A stretch of DNA of 64,000 nt from contig SNVD02004916.1 in the NCBI GenBank assembly GCA_013180625.2, forward strand, positions 1 to 64,000. The letters are read 5' to 3'. The notes under the pieces were generated by a model. It saw only the letters and a list, made by a program, of their open reading frames with translations. It did no database searches and had not been told where the DNA came from. Positions 35,320 to 46,754 of the stretch are shown here, in pieces. The first letter of the stretch is position 1; each line of letters begins with the position of its first letter. This DNA is from Boswellia sacra (taxonomy: Eukaryota; Streptophyta; Magnoliopsida; Sapindales; Burseraceae). The translations under genes were made by a program, and so were the position numbers.

Positions 35320-36800
35320 TGCGTAGAGACAGTAATCAATTAAATAAATTAACATAGTGAAATTGACAAGTATTTCTAGGTTTATGTGTATAAAATTCGG
35401 AACCTTATAAATTTTTATTGGATTGACTAAAATTATTGCATTTATGCTTGAAAGTTATAGATTTGTCAACGATATTTTTATGATGGTGAAAGTTATAATT
35501 ATAGGACCACACTGTGGAAAAATTAAAGATGCAATGAGAGTTGACGATAGGAAGGAGCCAGGCGATAAAGATAGATCTCTTGGACAGACATCAACTTTTC
35601 TTTATTTCTCCGAAGTTGCATGGTATAAATTTTCCACACTTTGCTTTGGACGACCTAGAAATTGCCTCTTCTAACTTACCAAATACGTCCTTCTAATTAA
35701 TTTTAGACTTTGCAGTTACTTTTCTTTTTCATGAGAACCTAAGCGCTTGATTGGAGTTATCATATATAAACTCCTGTTTACAAACTGATTTGTTGTACAA
35801 ACTCTTGTTTACAAACTGATTTATTATATGATGATAGGGGCAGTAAATATACAAAATCAACTCATTTAATAGAGAGTGATGATGATGTATGAATAAATGA
35901 GTAATGGCACATCGGGTTTGCATGCAAAGTTTGTATGAGTAGTACTATTTATTTTGTTATATAATATTGCTTGATATCAATTACAAAATCCTTGCTATGT
36001 GACATGCTACTTGCCTCAGTATTCTATATCTATTACATGGTTATTTCAAAGGGTTATTAAGCGATAGACATTAATCCAGGCTTATGACGTTGGACAAATT
36101 AAGTGAGATGATACCGTACAAGTGTTTCTAAGCATTAGACCAATTGGCTGAAGTTTGAAAGAGTTGTGGACAAGTCTAAGGAGTGTGAGGGACTGTGTAA
36201 CCCAATAATTTCATGCAAGTAGTTGTGTAATCCAAGATGGTGAACAACACTAGACAAGAGGGGTTAAGTTACCTTTGTTGCTATTTTGTTATGTAGTTTT
36301 TCTTTTGTTACTCTGTTTTTATAATACTACTGTATGTATGCATGCATATAACAAAAACTTGTCCTCCCTTTTGCTAAGCTAATTAAACAAATGTCATTCC
36401 TAATAGGAGTAGGATTCCTATTTTTTGTACAAGTCTAATTATAATTTCATACTCCTTTTACTTGTTTTCCTTAAATAAAAAGTTCAGTGGAATCAAGAAA
36501 TTGACTAAAATATCCCAACAATTTTATAATTGATTGTCAAAATCAAATTAAAGCTTTTAGGATATATAATATTGCTTAAGTTTGTTCATGAAGTAGTCTA
36601 TTATTTCAGATATATGATAACCCCGATCAATCCCTTAGGTTCTCATGAAAAAGAAAAAGTAAAAACAATAAAGAAAAGTATACACTGCAAAGCCTAAAAT
36701 TAATTAGAAAGACGTCTTTGGTAAGTCAGAATGAGGCAAATTCTAAGTCATCCAAAGTGTAGAGAATTTAAACTATGCAACTCGAGAGAAATACAATCTC
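35320..36800 (+). repeat. Rearranged partial copy of block Z
   Basis: Bases 35330-35760 match 23440-23890 directly. Bases 35820-36320 match 31590-32120 directly, which is the opposite orientation with respect to arm Z. Bases 36580-36790 match 32140-32340. The piece is thus a mosaic of Z fragments in both orientations. Bases 36340-36540 are not matched elsewhere in the window. Confidence 0.65.
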
Positions 36801-37079
36801 TCTTTTAATTTTTATTTATAAATAGGCGATTCATGAAACAGAGTTAAAAATTCTTTGCTTCATATAATAAAACAAAAATAGTCCACCTTTTTTGAATCCC
36901 TTAATTCACACAAATTGGTTAGGGTTTTTTTCTACCAGCTCATAGGAAATTAACGGATGTGGAAAATAATAATTTTCTTGAAACATGTTTTGACTGAAAA
37001 ATTAAAGCTCGTGAATTCTATTGGCTTCGAAACGTGTGGTCATATATAACATAGTCGCCATATAACTTTAAAATAATAA

Positions 37080-38240
37080 AATAACTTTTTATTCTCACCT
37101 TAGTAATCATTAATAAAATAACTTTAAAATCAAGGTGCAAGTATTAATTCGATCTCACATCACATGTACGATAAGAATCCTTTAAAGTAATAAAATTTAA
37201 AAAAACAATAAAATTTTTGCTTTTGTTTGACCATACATGAACAAACAAATCTATATTACCTCTTCAAAACGTTGAACAAAAAAAAATTGTTTTAAAAGAT
37301 TACTCATGCAATTATGATGGTTTTAAGTTTCTTGAGAAATAGTGCACATATTAAACAAAAAATTGTATACAAATTACGAATTAATATGTCACAAATCAAA
37401 TTAATGAAAGAGTGAAAACAAAAATTTAACTAAATAAATGATCAAGAACAATAATAGATCAATTCAAACACTTGTACAAGAATATTGTTATATATACAAA
37501 CTGATGTTTTTAGGACTATGGATAGCACAAAACTCCACATTAGTATGATATTGTCCACTTTGGGTTTACACTCTCATGGATTTGCTTTTAGATTCTACCC
37601 AATAGGCATCATACCAAAAGAGTATTTGTCCATATTTATATGCTCATGATCCTCCCTATGTCTAGTCAATGTGAAACTTTGGTTGCACACCCAACAGATG
37701 TAACATCAAATAAATTAAAAAGTAAAAGTTAAAATGTCCAAAATTAATGATGGTGAATGGAATGATAATAAATGAGAGATACCGTTTAAAAGTTTCTATA
37801 AAAAGTGAAACTGTAGCATTACTTAGGTTAACAATATACAATAATGAATATGTCAATAAAATAGTTATGACAAAATTTCCATAACTTTACAGTGTATTTT
37901 CTGATGTATAAAGAAGCCTCAAGATTTAAAACCATTCTAAAGAATTGGGCAAGAGGAACCACTACTCTAGCTGAAAGAAGAATGAAAACGCCAAATATAA
38001 TGAATGGATGAAGTTAGCTAAATAACTTTGTCGAAAGGAGCTATAAAAAACGTTAATAGAATTTCTAAAAAAGTTTTTAAGGAATGTTTTGCATAGTATC
38101 ATCATCAAATAATGTAATTGGTAATTACATGTTTAATTTTGTTTGTATATTTCATCATTTTCATATGACTTTAGGGTTATTAATTCTTTAAAATGTTTAC
38201 AATAACAACATAAATTAGAAAATAAACAAGAACAGAGAAA
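37080..38240 (-). repeat. Second inverted pair, right arm
   Basis: Partner of 34140-35060, interrupted by a roughly 190-bp element at 37507-37697 that the left arm lacks. Confidence 0.75.
37507..37697. mobile_element. Short LTR-like insertion (about 190 bp)
   Basis: Relative to the left arm (34620-34645), extra sequence starts TTTTTAGGACTATGGATAGC and ends GCACACCCAACA, with GATG on both sides. Inside are the phrases CACATTAGTATGATATTGTC and AGTCAATGTGAAACTTTG, which resemble a widespread plant LTR/TRIM 3' end. The true end could be TG two bases earlier. The class is uncertain. Confidence 0.5.
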
Positions 38241-38480
38241 TGCAAGAGTTGTCCAAGGTATGATAGATATATAGCTTGGTAGGTTCATTTTGTAGGTGAC
38301 GAGCACTACATGTGGCCTTTCTATTTATTAAGAATATTTTATTTGTAAATAGTTATGCAAGACCATTTCATTGGTTTTTGATGAACATGAGCCTCAAGAT
38401 TTAATTAGAGAAAAATCAAAGTTTTGGAGAGAAAGACCTTGGAAGCTGTGTATGGCGTTGTGTTAAATAAGGTCAGAAGT
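38215..38480 (-). repeat. Copy of the invertase promoter/first-exon start (inverted)
   Basis: The minus strand reads GGCCACATGTAGTGCTCGTC, then AAAATGAACCTACCAAGC, then CATACCTTGGACAACTCTTG. This is the closest of the copies to the invertase gene, since the upstream ATG (MNLP in the gene) is still present. It is followed by TTTCTCTGTTCTTGTTTATT opposite the signal-peptide codons of the gene. The reading frame does not continue into the mature enzyme. Confidence 0.78.
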
Positions 38481-39089
38481 CAATTGGTTTATACATAAAT
38501 TATTCTTTGGCTTCAATCCTCAATCGAGATTATACACAAGTGGAACTTTCAAACAGTTCTTTGCCCTCAATAGAAGTTAACCTTGGTATTTTGTTGCAAT
38601 TCATCTTGTTCCATATGCCATTTTGGAGAACTTGTGCAATTGACTGTCGTTTCACCCTATTCACGATATAATTTCGGTTTCAGATATTTGATTACAATTC
38701 TTTATATTAATTTGTTTTATTTGATTAGAAATAGATTTGTTTTGTATTTAATTACTCTATTTATTAATTTTTAAATCTCCCTTTTATGATATTATTGGAT
38801 TTTATTAGGCTTCAATCTCTTTTGTTTATTGTGAATTTTTACAATGTAATGATATTATGTCATAATATGATGGGTAAAGAAAGTCAAGATAGGCAAAACT
38901 GTAGACAACACTGTGGAAGAATTAATGATGCATTAGAGCTTACGCTAGGAAGGAGCCAGGCGATAAAGATAAGACTCATATATCTACTTTTTTGACATTA
39001 ATTATATTTATTGTATAAAAAATATTAATATTTCTCATATTATTTTATTTATTAATGTAATTAATAATATTTTATTTAAAAAAATGTAT
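38481..39089. other. Promoter-side Z sequence and unmatched AT-rich DNA
   Basis: Bases 38520-38640 are a rearranged copy of the ACAAGTGGAACTTTCAAACAG and CATTTTGGAGAACTTGTG segments seen at 23045-23120. The rest has no gene. Short frames at 38583-38774 and 38786-38995 show no motif. Confidence 0.45.
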
Positions 39090-41470
39090 TGCAGTGAGTA
39101 TTTATCACATTCTCACATTGCACGAATCCGCCATCACCCAAAAGTGACAGCCACATAGTCTTGCTGGACTCTATCCTGCCACACGGAATAGTACATATAC
39201 ACAGAGATGCCTACACTTGAAATAACTCAAGGCTAGTCTGATAATCCGGGTGATACCGGGCCCATGCTACCGAATCTCATGTAGGGAAACACATGGTCTA
39301 GACCTCCCCTCAAGCTATGAGAGCTAAGTATCCTAAGTTGTGGCGTGCCACTCACATATCAGTTTTCACATTCAGTCACATAAGTGAAGTTCTATATTAA
39401 GCTTTCACTCACATATCACATTTCACATTTCAATCACATAAGTGAAGCTCTATATTAAGCTTTCACTCACATTTCACATTTCAGTTACATAAATTAAGCT
39501 CTATGTCAAGCTTCTAACCCAATCACAACTTGTCACAATTCATTCACCATAATGTTAGCATTTAACGGTATCACATTTCACATTTGACATTCAATATATT
39601 CCCATGGGCTTGGCAAGTAATTTCAAATTCATAACACATCACATAGTGATGTATGCCTTCACACATCACAATATCGCAGTTCACTATCATAATTGAGGTT
39701 CTACATAGGCTTCTCATTAATCACATATACTTTCATAAATACAATATGCCTACATATCTCATATGCACACATCGTTTCATTGGCAATGTTATTCAAGCCA
39801 CATCATAACAAATTCACATACATGAGGGCACATTCACATTTCTATATCTCACACACATAGAAGTTACACCAACATGTAAATCACATACACATCAAAGTAT
39901 GTGAAATCACACCTTTCATAAATCACTATAAACCCCAATCAAATCATTTCCCATATCAAGGTCCATGTATTCATGGCCCCATCCACATTCCATCAAAACA
40001 TTTCACATATATTCACAAACACAATCATTAAACATATTTCATTAAGAGTTATCATCTGTTGTATCCTCAGAAGGGTTTAACTACTTACCTGATTAGCCTT
40101 GCCTCTTAATTTTGTTTTCTTGTATTTCTTGATAAGCAGTTGTTTAAAGTTCATATCTTCTTCTCCTTCCTCTGGTAACCATTGCTATAGTCATGACACA
40201 CTGATCAGTGTCCATTTAGAAAGAATTAAACCCCTTAGAGGTTAACAATATTTCAACCCACCAACAACATCATTTATTAAACACTTATCACACACACCTA
40301 TGGGTTGGATTATTATAATAAGGGGTTATTCATTTCTAATCATCACCAAGCTTCATGGAACTCAATTAGACATAAATATTATAGTCCATGAATTTTATTG
40401 AGTCAAAACAAGGTGATGCACCCCTTGAAAATCCTTAATTTCATTCACACAGCAAATCTGTCTGCAAACCTCTCAACTAAATAGTGCAACTTTGAAGAAT
40501 TTTATAAAATTCTACAAAAATCAAATCTCTACCAAAATTTTCAGCCTAGAACTAGATACATATAAGAGTCATTCCACCAAAAACCATGATTTTCTAAGGA
40601 GTATGAGTCAGTCATATGAAATTTACTCCATATGCTCTATTCTGGAAATTGTCATTCACAATTCTTGAAATCTAGCTTTGGAAATTCATAAAAATTCATA
40701 CGAAACTCCAACAATCATGAAAATTTACAGTATAACAGAGAACATATCCAGCGGTTTGCATGTTAAAAATCAAGAAATTTTACGAAGATTTGCCTCCTCA
40801 AATCGAGTTCATTCCCTATGCCCTGTTCTAAAACAGGGGAATTCACAATTTTGAAGCAGAACTTCAACAATTCATTACAATTAATACACTATGAATTTTA
40901 AGTGTTTCAAAATTCTATAAACTCCTTGATGTGTCTAGTTTATCATATAAAAATTTCAGAGTCAGCAAACAAACATGGAATTTATAGGAATTTTTGGACT
41001 TAGCACTGTTCAGGAAAATAACTCTACAGGATTGATGCTCATACTTTACTTCTAGCTTCCTAGCATCATCAAATCTCTAAATTCTTCCATAACTCACTCT
41101 AATTCATGTTTTTCTAGCCATATACAGCATATGCTAACAGGAAATATCACAAATAACAATAAACCATCACTTAATTGCATGGGTATGGCTAGAGTTAGAG
41201 AGAGAGGAGTGAATATTTTACCTCTTGGCCTCTTGTTTCTTTCCTCTCCTCTTGATTCCATGGCAAAATTGAGGGAAATAGGGAGAGAGGCTGCTGGACA
41301 TTTCAAAGAGAAAGGGGGAAGAAAATGGGTCTTTCTTGAGTCTAGGGGTTTATATATATATAAACATGAGGGGGAAAATCGTAATTTAGCCCCTCATTTC
41401 CTTAATTCTTAAATCACCTCCCCCAATCCTTATTTTATTACAACAACACCTATACCCAACACATATATAT
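39090..41470 (-). mobile_element. Second long LTR, same family as 5404-7967, truncated
   Basis: Order and motifs match the solo LTR at 5404-7967: one CTAGTCTG...CCGGGTGATACCGGG unit, a long CACAT-rich stretch, a TTACCT...CTTGCCT step near 40085, an ACAGGGGAATTCACAATT step near 40830 (compare 7250), and a TATA-like TTTATATATATATAAAC near 41350. The TGTCACAACCC end is missing, so one end is truncated, and no target duplication is found. The short frames at 41094-41412 are within LTR sequence. Confidence 0.65.
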
Positions 41471-42053
41471 ATGGTAAGTTAGAATGAGGCAATTTCTAAG
41501 TCATCCAAAGTAAAGTGTGGACAATTTACACCACGCAACTTCTGAGAAATAAAGAAAAGCTGATGTCTGTTTGAGGGATCTATCTTTATTGCCTGGCTCC
41601 TTCCTCACGATTTCTAAAGAATAATTTATACCATGCAATTTCTAAGTCGTCAACTCTCATTGCATCTTCAATTCTTCGAAAATGTGGTCCTACAATTTTG
41701 CTTATCTTGACTTTCTTTCTCCATCATAAAAATATCGTTGACCAATTTATTTCTTTCACATATAAATATAATACTTTTAGTCAATATGATAAATATTTAA
41801 ATGTTATACACATAAACCTAGCAATACTTGTCAATTTCACTATGTTAATTTTTTTAATTGATTACTAGCACTTCACATAATTTTTTTTTTAGATATATAT
41901 GAAGCGAACATGACATGACTCTTTAATTTGGCACATATTTATTTCGGTTTATTGTTAACTTGAGTAATTTTGGATTAAAAAACTTTGAATAAAAGATATT
42001 GTAAATATAAATTGATGTAACGTTACTTGTTTATTGTCATTTCATTTATCAAT

Positions 42054-42074
42054 ATACATACATACATACATACA

Positions 42075-42139
<65 letters not shown>

Positions 42140-42140
42140 G
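42054..42140. repeat. Palindromic compound microsatellite
   Basis: (CATA)n runs into (TA)n and then (TGTA)n, so the left and right parts are complementary around the TA core. The related Z copies have only a simple TA run at this place. Confidence 0.9.
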
Positions 42141-42340
42141 CTTGGTAAAATTTCCAACAAAATTCAACTCATTACAGTCTTCTATTTATGGCGTATGGGA
42201 CAAGATGGATTGCACCAAAATACAAGTTTTCTAGAATGGTATCAACTTATATTGAGGGCAAAGAACTGTTTGAAAGTTCCACTTGTGTATAATCTCGATT
42301 GATTGATGACTGAAGAATAATTTATAAATAAACAAATTGA

Positions 42341-42410
42341 CTTCTAACCTTATTTAACACGGCACAGATACACAGCTTCCAAGGTCTTCCTCTCCAAAAC
42401 TTTGGAGTTC
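42341..42410 (+). repeat. Truncated copy of the invertase upstream region
   Basis: Matches CTTCTAACCTTATTTAACAC through CTTCCAAGGTCTTCCTCTCC of the other copies, then breaks off after AAAACTTTGG into unrelated sequence. It contains no start codon region. Confidence 0.7.
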
Positions 42411-42469
42411 GGCTACGGCTGCTGTACCCAAGCCATTTCGCAAATATTTGTACGCTTCTCATGTCTGTC

Positions 42470-44676
42470 CATGTCCAACATTAATTACCTAGATATAATT
42501 TCCACAGACATTATCTAGATGAATGTTATTATTTAAGAAATCATCAATTTCTTTTGTGTATAACTCTTTTATTTTTATTTTTTAAAAGTTGAATATCTTT
42601 GTTGAAACTCGGTTTTATACAATGCAACTGAAGAGGACACAATCAAATCAAGAGCCCAAGAGGGTCCAAATTTAGCCAAATTAGACAAATTTTTCGTGCA
42701 ACAATCAACTTATAATAAATATAAAAATAATTTTATTCAACCCCTATTTTTATCCCATTAACCTCCACCATATATTTAATTAGGGTACAATTATAATTTA
42801 GATCATCTTTCATCAAACTCAGATTTAATTTTAAATATATTAATGGTAAGCTTTAGTTAATTATCATTTAGTTTTCAATTAGTCCCAATTTTTAATCTCA
42901 TTAGCTCCTACCTTTTATTTTATGGTAAACTAGATTAAATTATCCTTTAATTTGTAATTAAATTATTATGTAATCTTAATGGCATTTGATTTTTGTCAAT
43001 CTTTTTATAATAATAACATGTCTTAAATTTAAACAATACTATCAATGAAACAAAAAATTATGATTTTAACATTAAATATTTTCCTCCTCCTATTATTAAT
43101 TCTCCAAGTTCATAGAAAAACATAATCAACCAAATATTTCTTAGTTTTGGTGCTCGAATGGGAGTAGGGATGGCAATTTGACCCGACCGGGGCCGAGAAT
43201 CCGAAAAATCCTGACGTCCAGGGTGGGGTAATAACCCAAAAATCCGGGGAATTTGGCTAGGGCTGGGGACCCGGAATTAAACTCGGAATTAAACCCGGGC
43301 GATGCAATTGAAGTTTTGAAATTATGTCAAATAAAATTCATATTCCTTAGGTTGTAATACTTACTTATAGCTCTTTATGTAAATCTAAGCCCATTTTCTA
43401 ATTTTTTTAAACAGCCCAACATGCTAAGCCCAGCCCAACAACCCAACGCGCAGCCAATGCCATAATTTGAAATATTCAAAGTGGAATTTGCTCTAGCCAT
43501 GGCTTAAACCTGTGCCCTATAGCATATTTAAACAACATAACACACACTACCATTGGGTTACAGCTCTTTTTTGCATAAACTTATGAGTCTCAAAATACAT
43601 ATATATTCAAACAGCGCACTACCAGTGGGCCAAAACCCTCTTTGTGTAAACTTACGACTACCAAAATATATATAGTATATTCGAAAGTTCCAGAATTTTT
43701 AAAAAATTGTACAACCCGCGTTTTAATCCCGGGTTATTGGAAAACCTGACCCCAGCCCTGGGAAAAAAATTTTGAGGAATTTTCTAGGGTCGGATTCAAA
43801 AATTGAACGCCAGGGTCGGGGCCTCGGGTTTTGCCATCCCTAAATGAGAGAAAGAGAAAACAAAAATAGATGATTTGGTGTTTAGATCTAAGTTATGTGC
43901 TTGGTTGAAATCTAAACAGAAAGGAAGACAAATATATTTTAATTAGAGAGAAAAACACAAAAATTGAAAAGATGGAGAGATAATGAAGTTTACGTTATTG
44001 GAGCATAAAGTTATTATTTTTAGAGAGAAAAGAAAGATTGATGGAGTTTACATGAGAGGAACACAAAGTTATTGTTTTTAAAGAGAAAATAGGGAAAATG
44101 GTAGAGATACATAAGTAGAGAATGAGAGTTTTTGTTAAGTCCATTCACTCCGTATTAATTATCTTATGTATTGTATTATTATTACAATTTTATTATTATT
44201 TAATTTTAAGATGGGGGCTAATGAGATTAAAAATGGAAGTTGAATAGAACTACTTTAAATATAATAGAATTAGATATAATACAATATGCAATAAAAAAGT
44301 GAGTGATGCTGTTTACACCACATCTATCGACTAAATGACCCTCATCTCTTAGTTTTGAGAGGATATAATTGTAAACAAAAGTAAAATGTTAAGGAAGATA
44401 ATCTCCTTTCTATTTGCACCCCATCATGCAAGGCAGAATTTGAAATTGCAACTTACATCTTAATGTTCTTATTTTGTCATGATAGTCATAAAGCTTTTCT
44501 ACTACGTCTTAAAGCTTCTTTATACTAACAAAATTGAGCTAAAAGTTAGTTTTGGTAATTAGGAATGCAATGGTTCTGCTCTATTAACTCCAGAGTTATA
44601 ATTTACATAATTGTCCTGCACCATTTGTATTGAGATGTTTGGGTGAAATGTAATACAACACCAGTGACGGAGAAAA
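42470..44676 (+). repeat. Repeat block X, copy 2 (left part)
   Basis: Collinear with 28276-29575. It contains the hAT element at 43165-43842 and is cut by the copia element at 44677; the block continues at 50076-50470. Bases 43950-44110 contain an extra tandem partial copy of the TTATTTTTAGAGAGAAAAG segment. Confidence 0.8.
43165..43842. mobile_element. hAT-type MITE, 678 bp, with 8-bp target duplication
   Basis: The ends are TAGGGATGGCAA and its exact complement TTGCCATCCCTA. Flanking octamers are AATGGGAG (43157-43164) and AATGAGAG (43843-43850), one mismatch. Copy 1 of block X near 28865 has no insert here. The subterminal regions are rich in CCCGG/GGGTC phrases. There is no transposase. 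It is a different family from 33072-33912. Confidence 0.88.
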
Positions 44677-45044
44677 TGATGAGCTCATGCATGACATGCA
44701 TGAGTTCTAGAATTCTGATGAGCTCATGCATGACATGCATGGCTTCCAGAATCCCTCCCATGTGAATGCATTGAAAGTCAAAGGTAGGTGGCCAAATTTG
44801 ATTTGAATTTGTATGCAGAATTTCCCTATAAATATGGGACGAATTCTGCCTTGATAATGCATCAGAGAAACTCCAGAGAGAGTTCAGGAATTAGAACCAG
44901 AGAGTTCTGAGTGTTAGAGAGCCAGGTTGAGCTCCAGGATATTTAGGGGAGTTTTTGTGTAAATCTTGTATATCAATTTTCTCTGTTAATACAAGTAGAT
45001 TTTCTCCCAAATCTATGTTCTGAGTTTGCATTGCATCCCCAACA
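44677..45044 (+). repeat. 5' LTR of the 44.7-kb copia element
   Basis: TGATGAGCTC...CCCCAACA, 368 bp. It is longer than the 3' LTR because its first 39 bp (44677-44715) are an imperfect tandem duplicate of the next 39 bp (44716-44754). A TATA-like CCCTATAAATATGGG is at about 44823-44837. Confidence 0.9.
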
Positions 45045-45046
45045 AG

Positions 45047-45058
45047 TGGTATCAGAGC
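45047..45058 (+). other. Primer-binding site (initiator tRNA-Met)
   Basis: TGGTATCAGAGC, two bases after the LTR end, complementary to the 3' end of plant initiator tRNA-Met, as in most copia elements. Confidence 0.95.
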
Positions 45059-45310
45059 CTCGTTGAGCTCCTGGAACGTCAAAACAGAGAAGAAAAATTC
45101 AGAGAAAATTTGTCCCCGTTTCTGGAAATTTCGAATTTTCGGAAAGTATTCAAATTTCGAATTTGAAGTGTTCTGTGTGTTCCTGACGTCGTCCTGATCA
45201 TTCTGCAATTTTCCGGCGACCGAACCGACCACCAGATCCTCCGCACGAACCGAACACCTGCTCTGCGAGTGGGCGCCACTCGCTTCACGCGCGTCTCAAG
45301 GAAGAAGACG

Positions 45311-45415
45311 ACCACGTCAGCGCCACGTCAGCGTACTTTTTGCCACGTCATCGTGCCACGTGTCGCCACGTCAGAGCCACGTCAGCACAGTGGTCCCCAC
45401 TTTGCCACGTCAGCA
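45311..45415. promoter_or_regulatory. Cluster of seven ACGT-core motifs in the copia leader
   Basis: Within about 105 bases there are six copies of CCACGTCA and one CCACGTGT, most preceded by G. ACGT cores of this type are bound by plant bZIP factors. They lie in the untranslated leader between primer site and gag. Whether they work as an enhancer or simply reflect a local tandem expansion is not shown by the sequence. Confidence 0.5.
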
Positions 45416-45672
45416 CATCTTTCAGAAATTTCAAATTGACCCCTGTATTTCTGGGTAATTACATTCTGACCCCCTGAGTTTCTGAAATTTACATTTCAGA
45501 CCTTAGAAAATTTCAGTTTAGCCCCTAGAATTTCCAAGCTTTGATTTATTGCACAAAAAGAATTTTTGAGCCCCAAAAGAGGCTATTCCACCTAATTTGA
45601 CCGTTTCGGACGTAACGGTGGGCTCAGATTTCTGAAATTCAATTTCTATTTTAGTGAATTAATTATTCTAAA

Positions 45673-46754
45673 ATGGAAGAATCATCCAGAGCCATGATAA
45701 AATTGACTGCAACCAACTACACACTATGGAGACTCAGGATGGAAGATCTCCTTAGTTGTAAGGATCTATATGATCCTATAGAATTTCAAGGGCAGAGACG
45801 CGAGAAAGAAAAAGAGGCAGAGTGGAAGAAAATCAACAGAAAATGTATCGGTCAGATCAGACAATGGATCGACCACAGTGTCTTCCACCATGTAGCCAAG
45901 GAGACAGATGCATATTCTCTATGGACAAAATTAGAGAGTATGTATCAAGCCAAGTCAGCACGGAACAAAGCCATCCTGATGAGACGGCTTGTAAACTTGA
46001 AGTTGCGGAGCAGAACTCCTGTAGCAGAACATACAAGTGAGTTCCAGAACTTGGTGAACCAGTTGACAGCAGTCGAGTTACAGCTTGGGGAGAAGAGCAA
46101 GCCCTTCTACTTCTCAGTTCCCTTCCAGACTCTTGGGAGACGTTAGTAGTCTCCATCAGTAATTCAGCACCCGGAGACAAACTTACCTTGTCAATGGTTA
46201 AGGATGCCTTGATGAGCAAGGAGGCAAGAAGAAAGGATGCAGGCGCCAGTCAAGATGAAGCCTACGTCACGGAGAATCGAGGAAGACAGTCTCGAGATGA
46301 AGACTGGAGAAGAGGTAGAAGCAAAAGCAGAGGCAGATCAAGGGGCAGGTCATCAGATGGGCGGAGACCCACATACAAGTGCTACAACTGTGGCAAAGAG
46401 GGCCATTTGAAGAGAAATTGTCATAGTCTTCGGAAGCAGAACCAGGACAGTTCACAGGCACAAAGCAGCGAAGAACCACGAGTTACAGTGGTAGAAGATG
46501 TGACCATTTGTGCAGAGGAGACTTGCTTCCATACAGCAGATCAAGGGGTAGAATGGGTCATTGACACAGCAGCTTCCTGTCACGTCACTCCTTGTAGAGA
46601 GATCTTCACCACGTACAAAGCAGGAGACTTTGGGATAGTGAAGATGGGTAACAACAGCACCGCCAGAATTATGGGAATTGGTGATATTCAATTCCAAACG
46701 AACGTCGGATGCAAAATAACTTTGAAGGATGTTCGTCATGTGCCAGATCTTTGA
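45673..46754 (+). pseudogene. Copia gag and protease (frameshifted)
   Basis: Gag begins at the ATG at 45673 (MEESSRAMIKLTATNYTLWR), with the UBN2/copia-gag pattern (LWTKLESMYQAKS near residue 83). A single-base frame change near 46092 ends this frame at 46147. The following frame (from 46188) holds an arginine/serine-rich stretch, the zinc knuckle CYNCGKEGHLKRNC (46379-46420) and the protease motif WVIDTAASCHVTP (46555-46593), where D is the catalytic residue. The frame stops at TGA 46752-46754, at a place where the family usually has arginine; a CGA-to-TGA change would explain it. Confidence 0.85.

Larger units (their letters stand above)
41475..42410 (+). repeat. Partial direct copy of block Z
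   Basis: Collinear with 32262-33070 and then 33913-33985, lacking the hAT insertion, so it supplies the empty site for that element. The frame 42027-42302 has equivalents in both other Z copies, but it is driven by microsatellite codons and promoter-like sequence; I do not call it a gene. Confidence 0.8.

Noticed and set aside
42054..42140. Telomere-like or CRISPR-like array
   Set aside because: The units are 2-4 bp microsatellite repeats; there are no spacers and no TTTAGGG repeat.
32821..42302. Conserved frame ending LRAKNCLKVPLVYNLD seen in three Z copies
   Set aside because: The N-terminal part is microsatellite translation and varies between copies; the shared part corresponds to sequence upstream of the invertase start, so it is promoter-region DNA and not a protein.
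44891..45315. Minus-strand frames of 78 and 113 codons over the copia LTR and leader
   Set aside because: They are antisense to the LTR and untranslated leader; a related antisense frame appears in the other LTR for the same reason.
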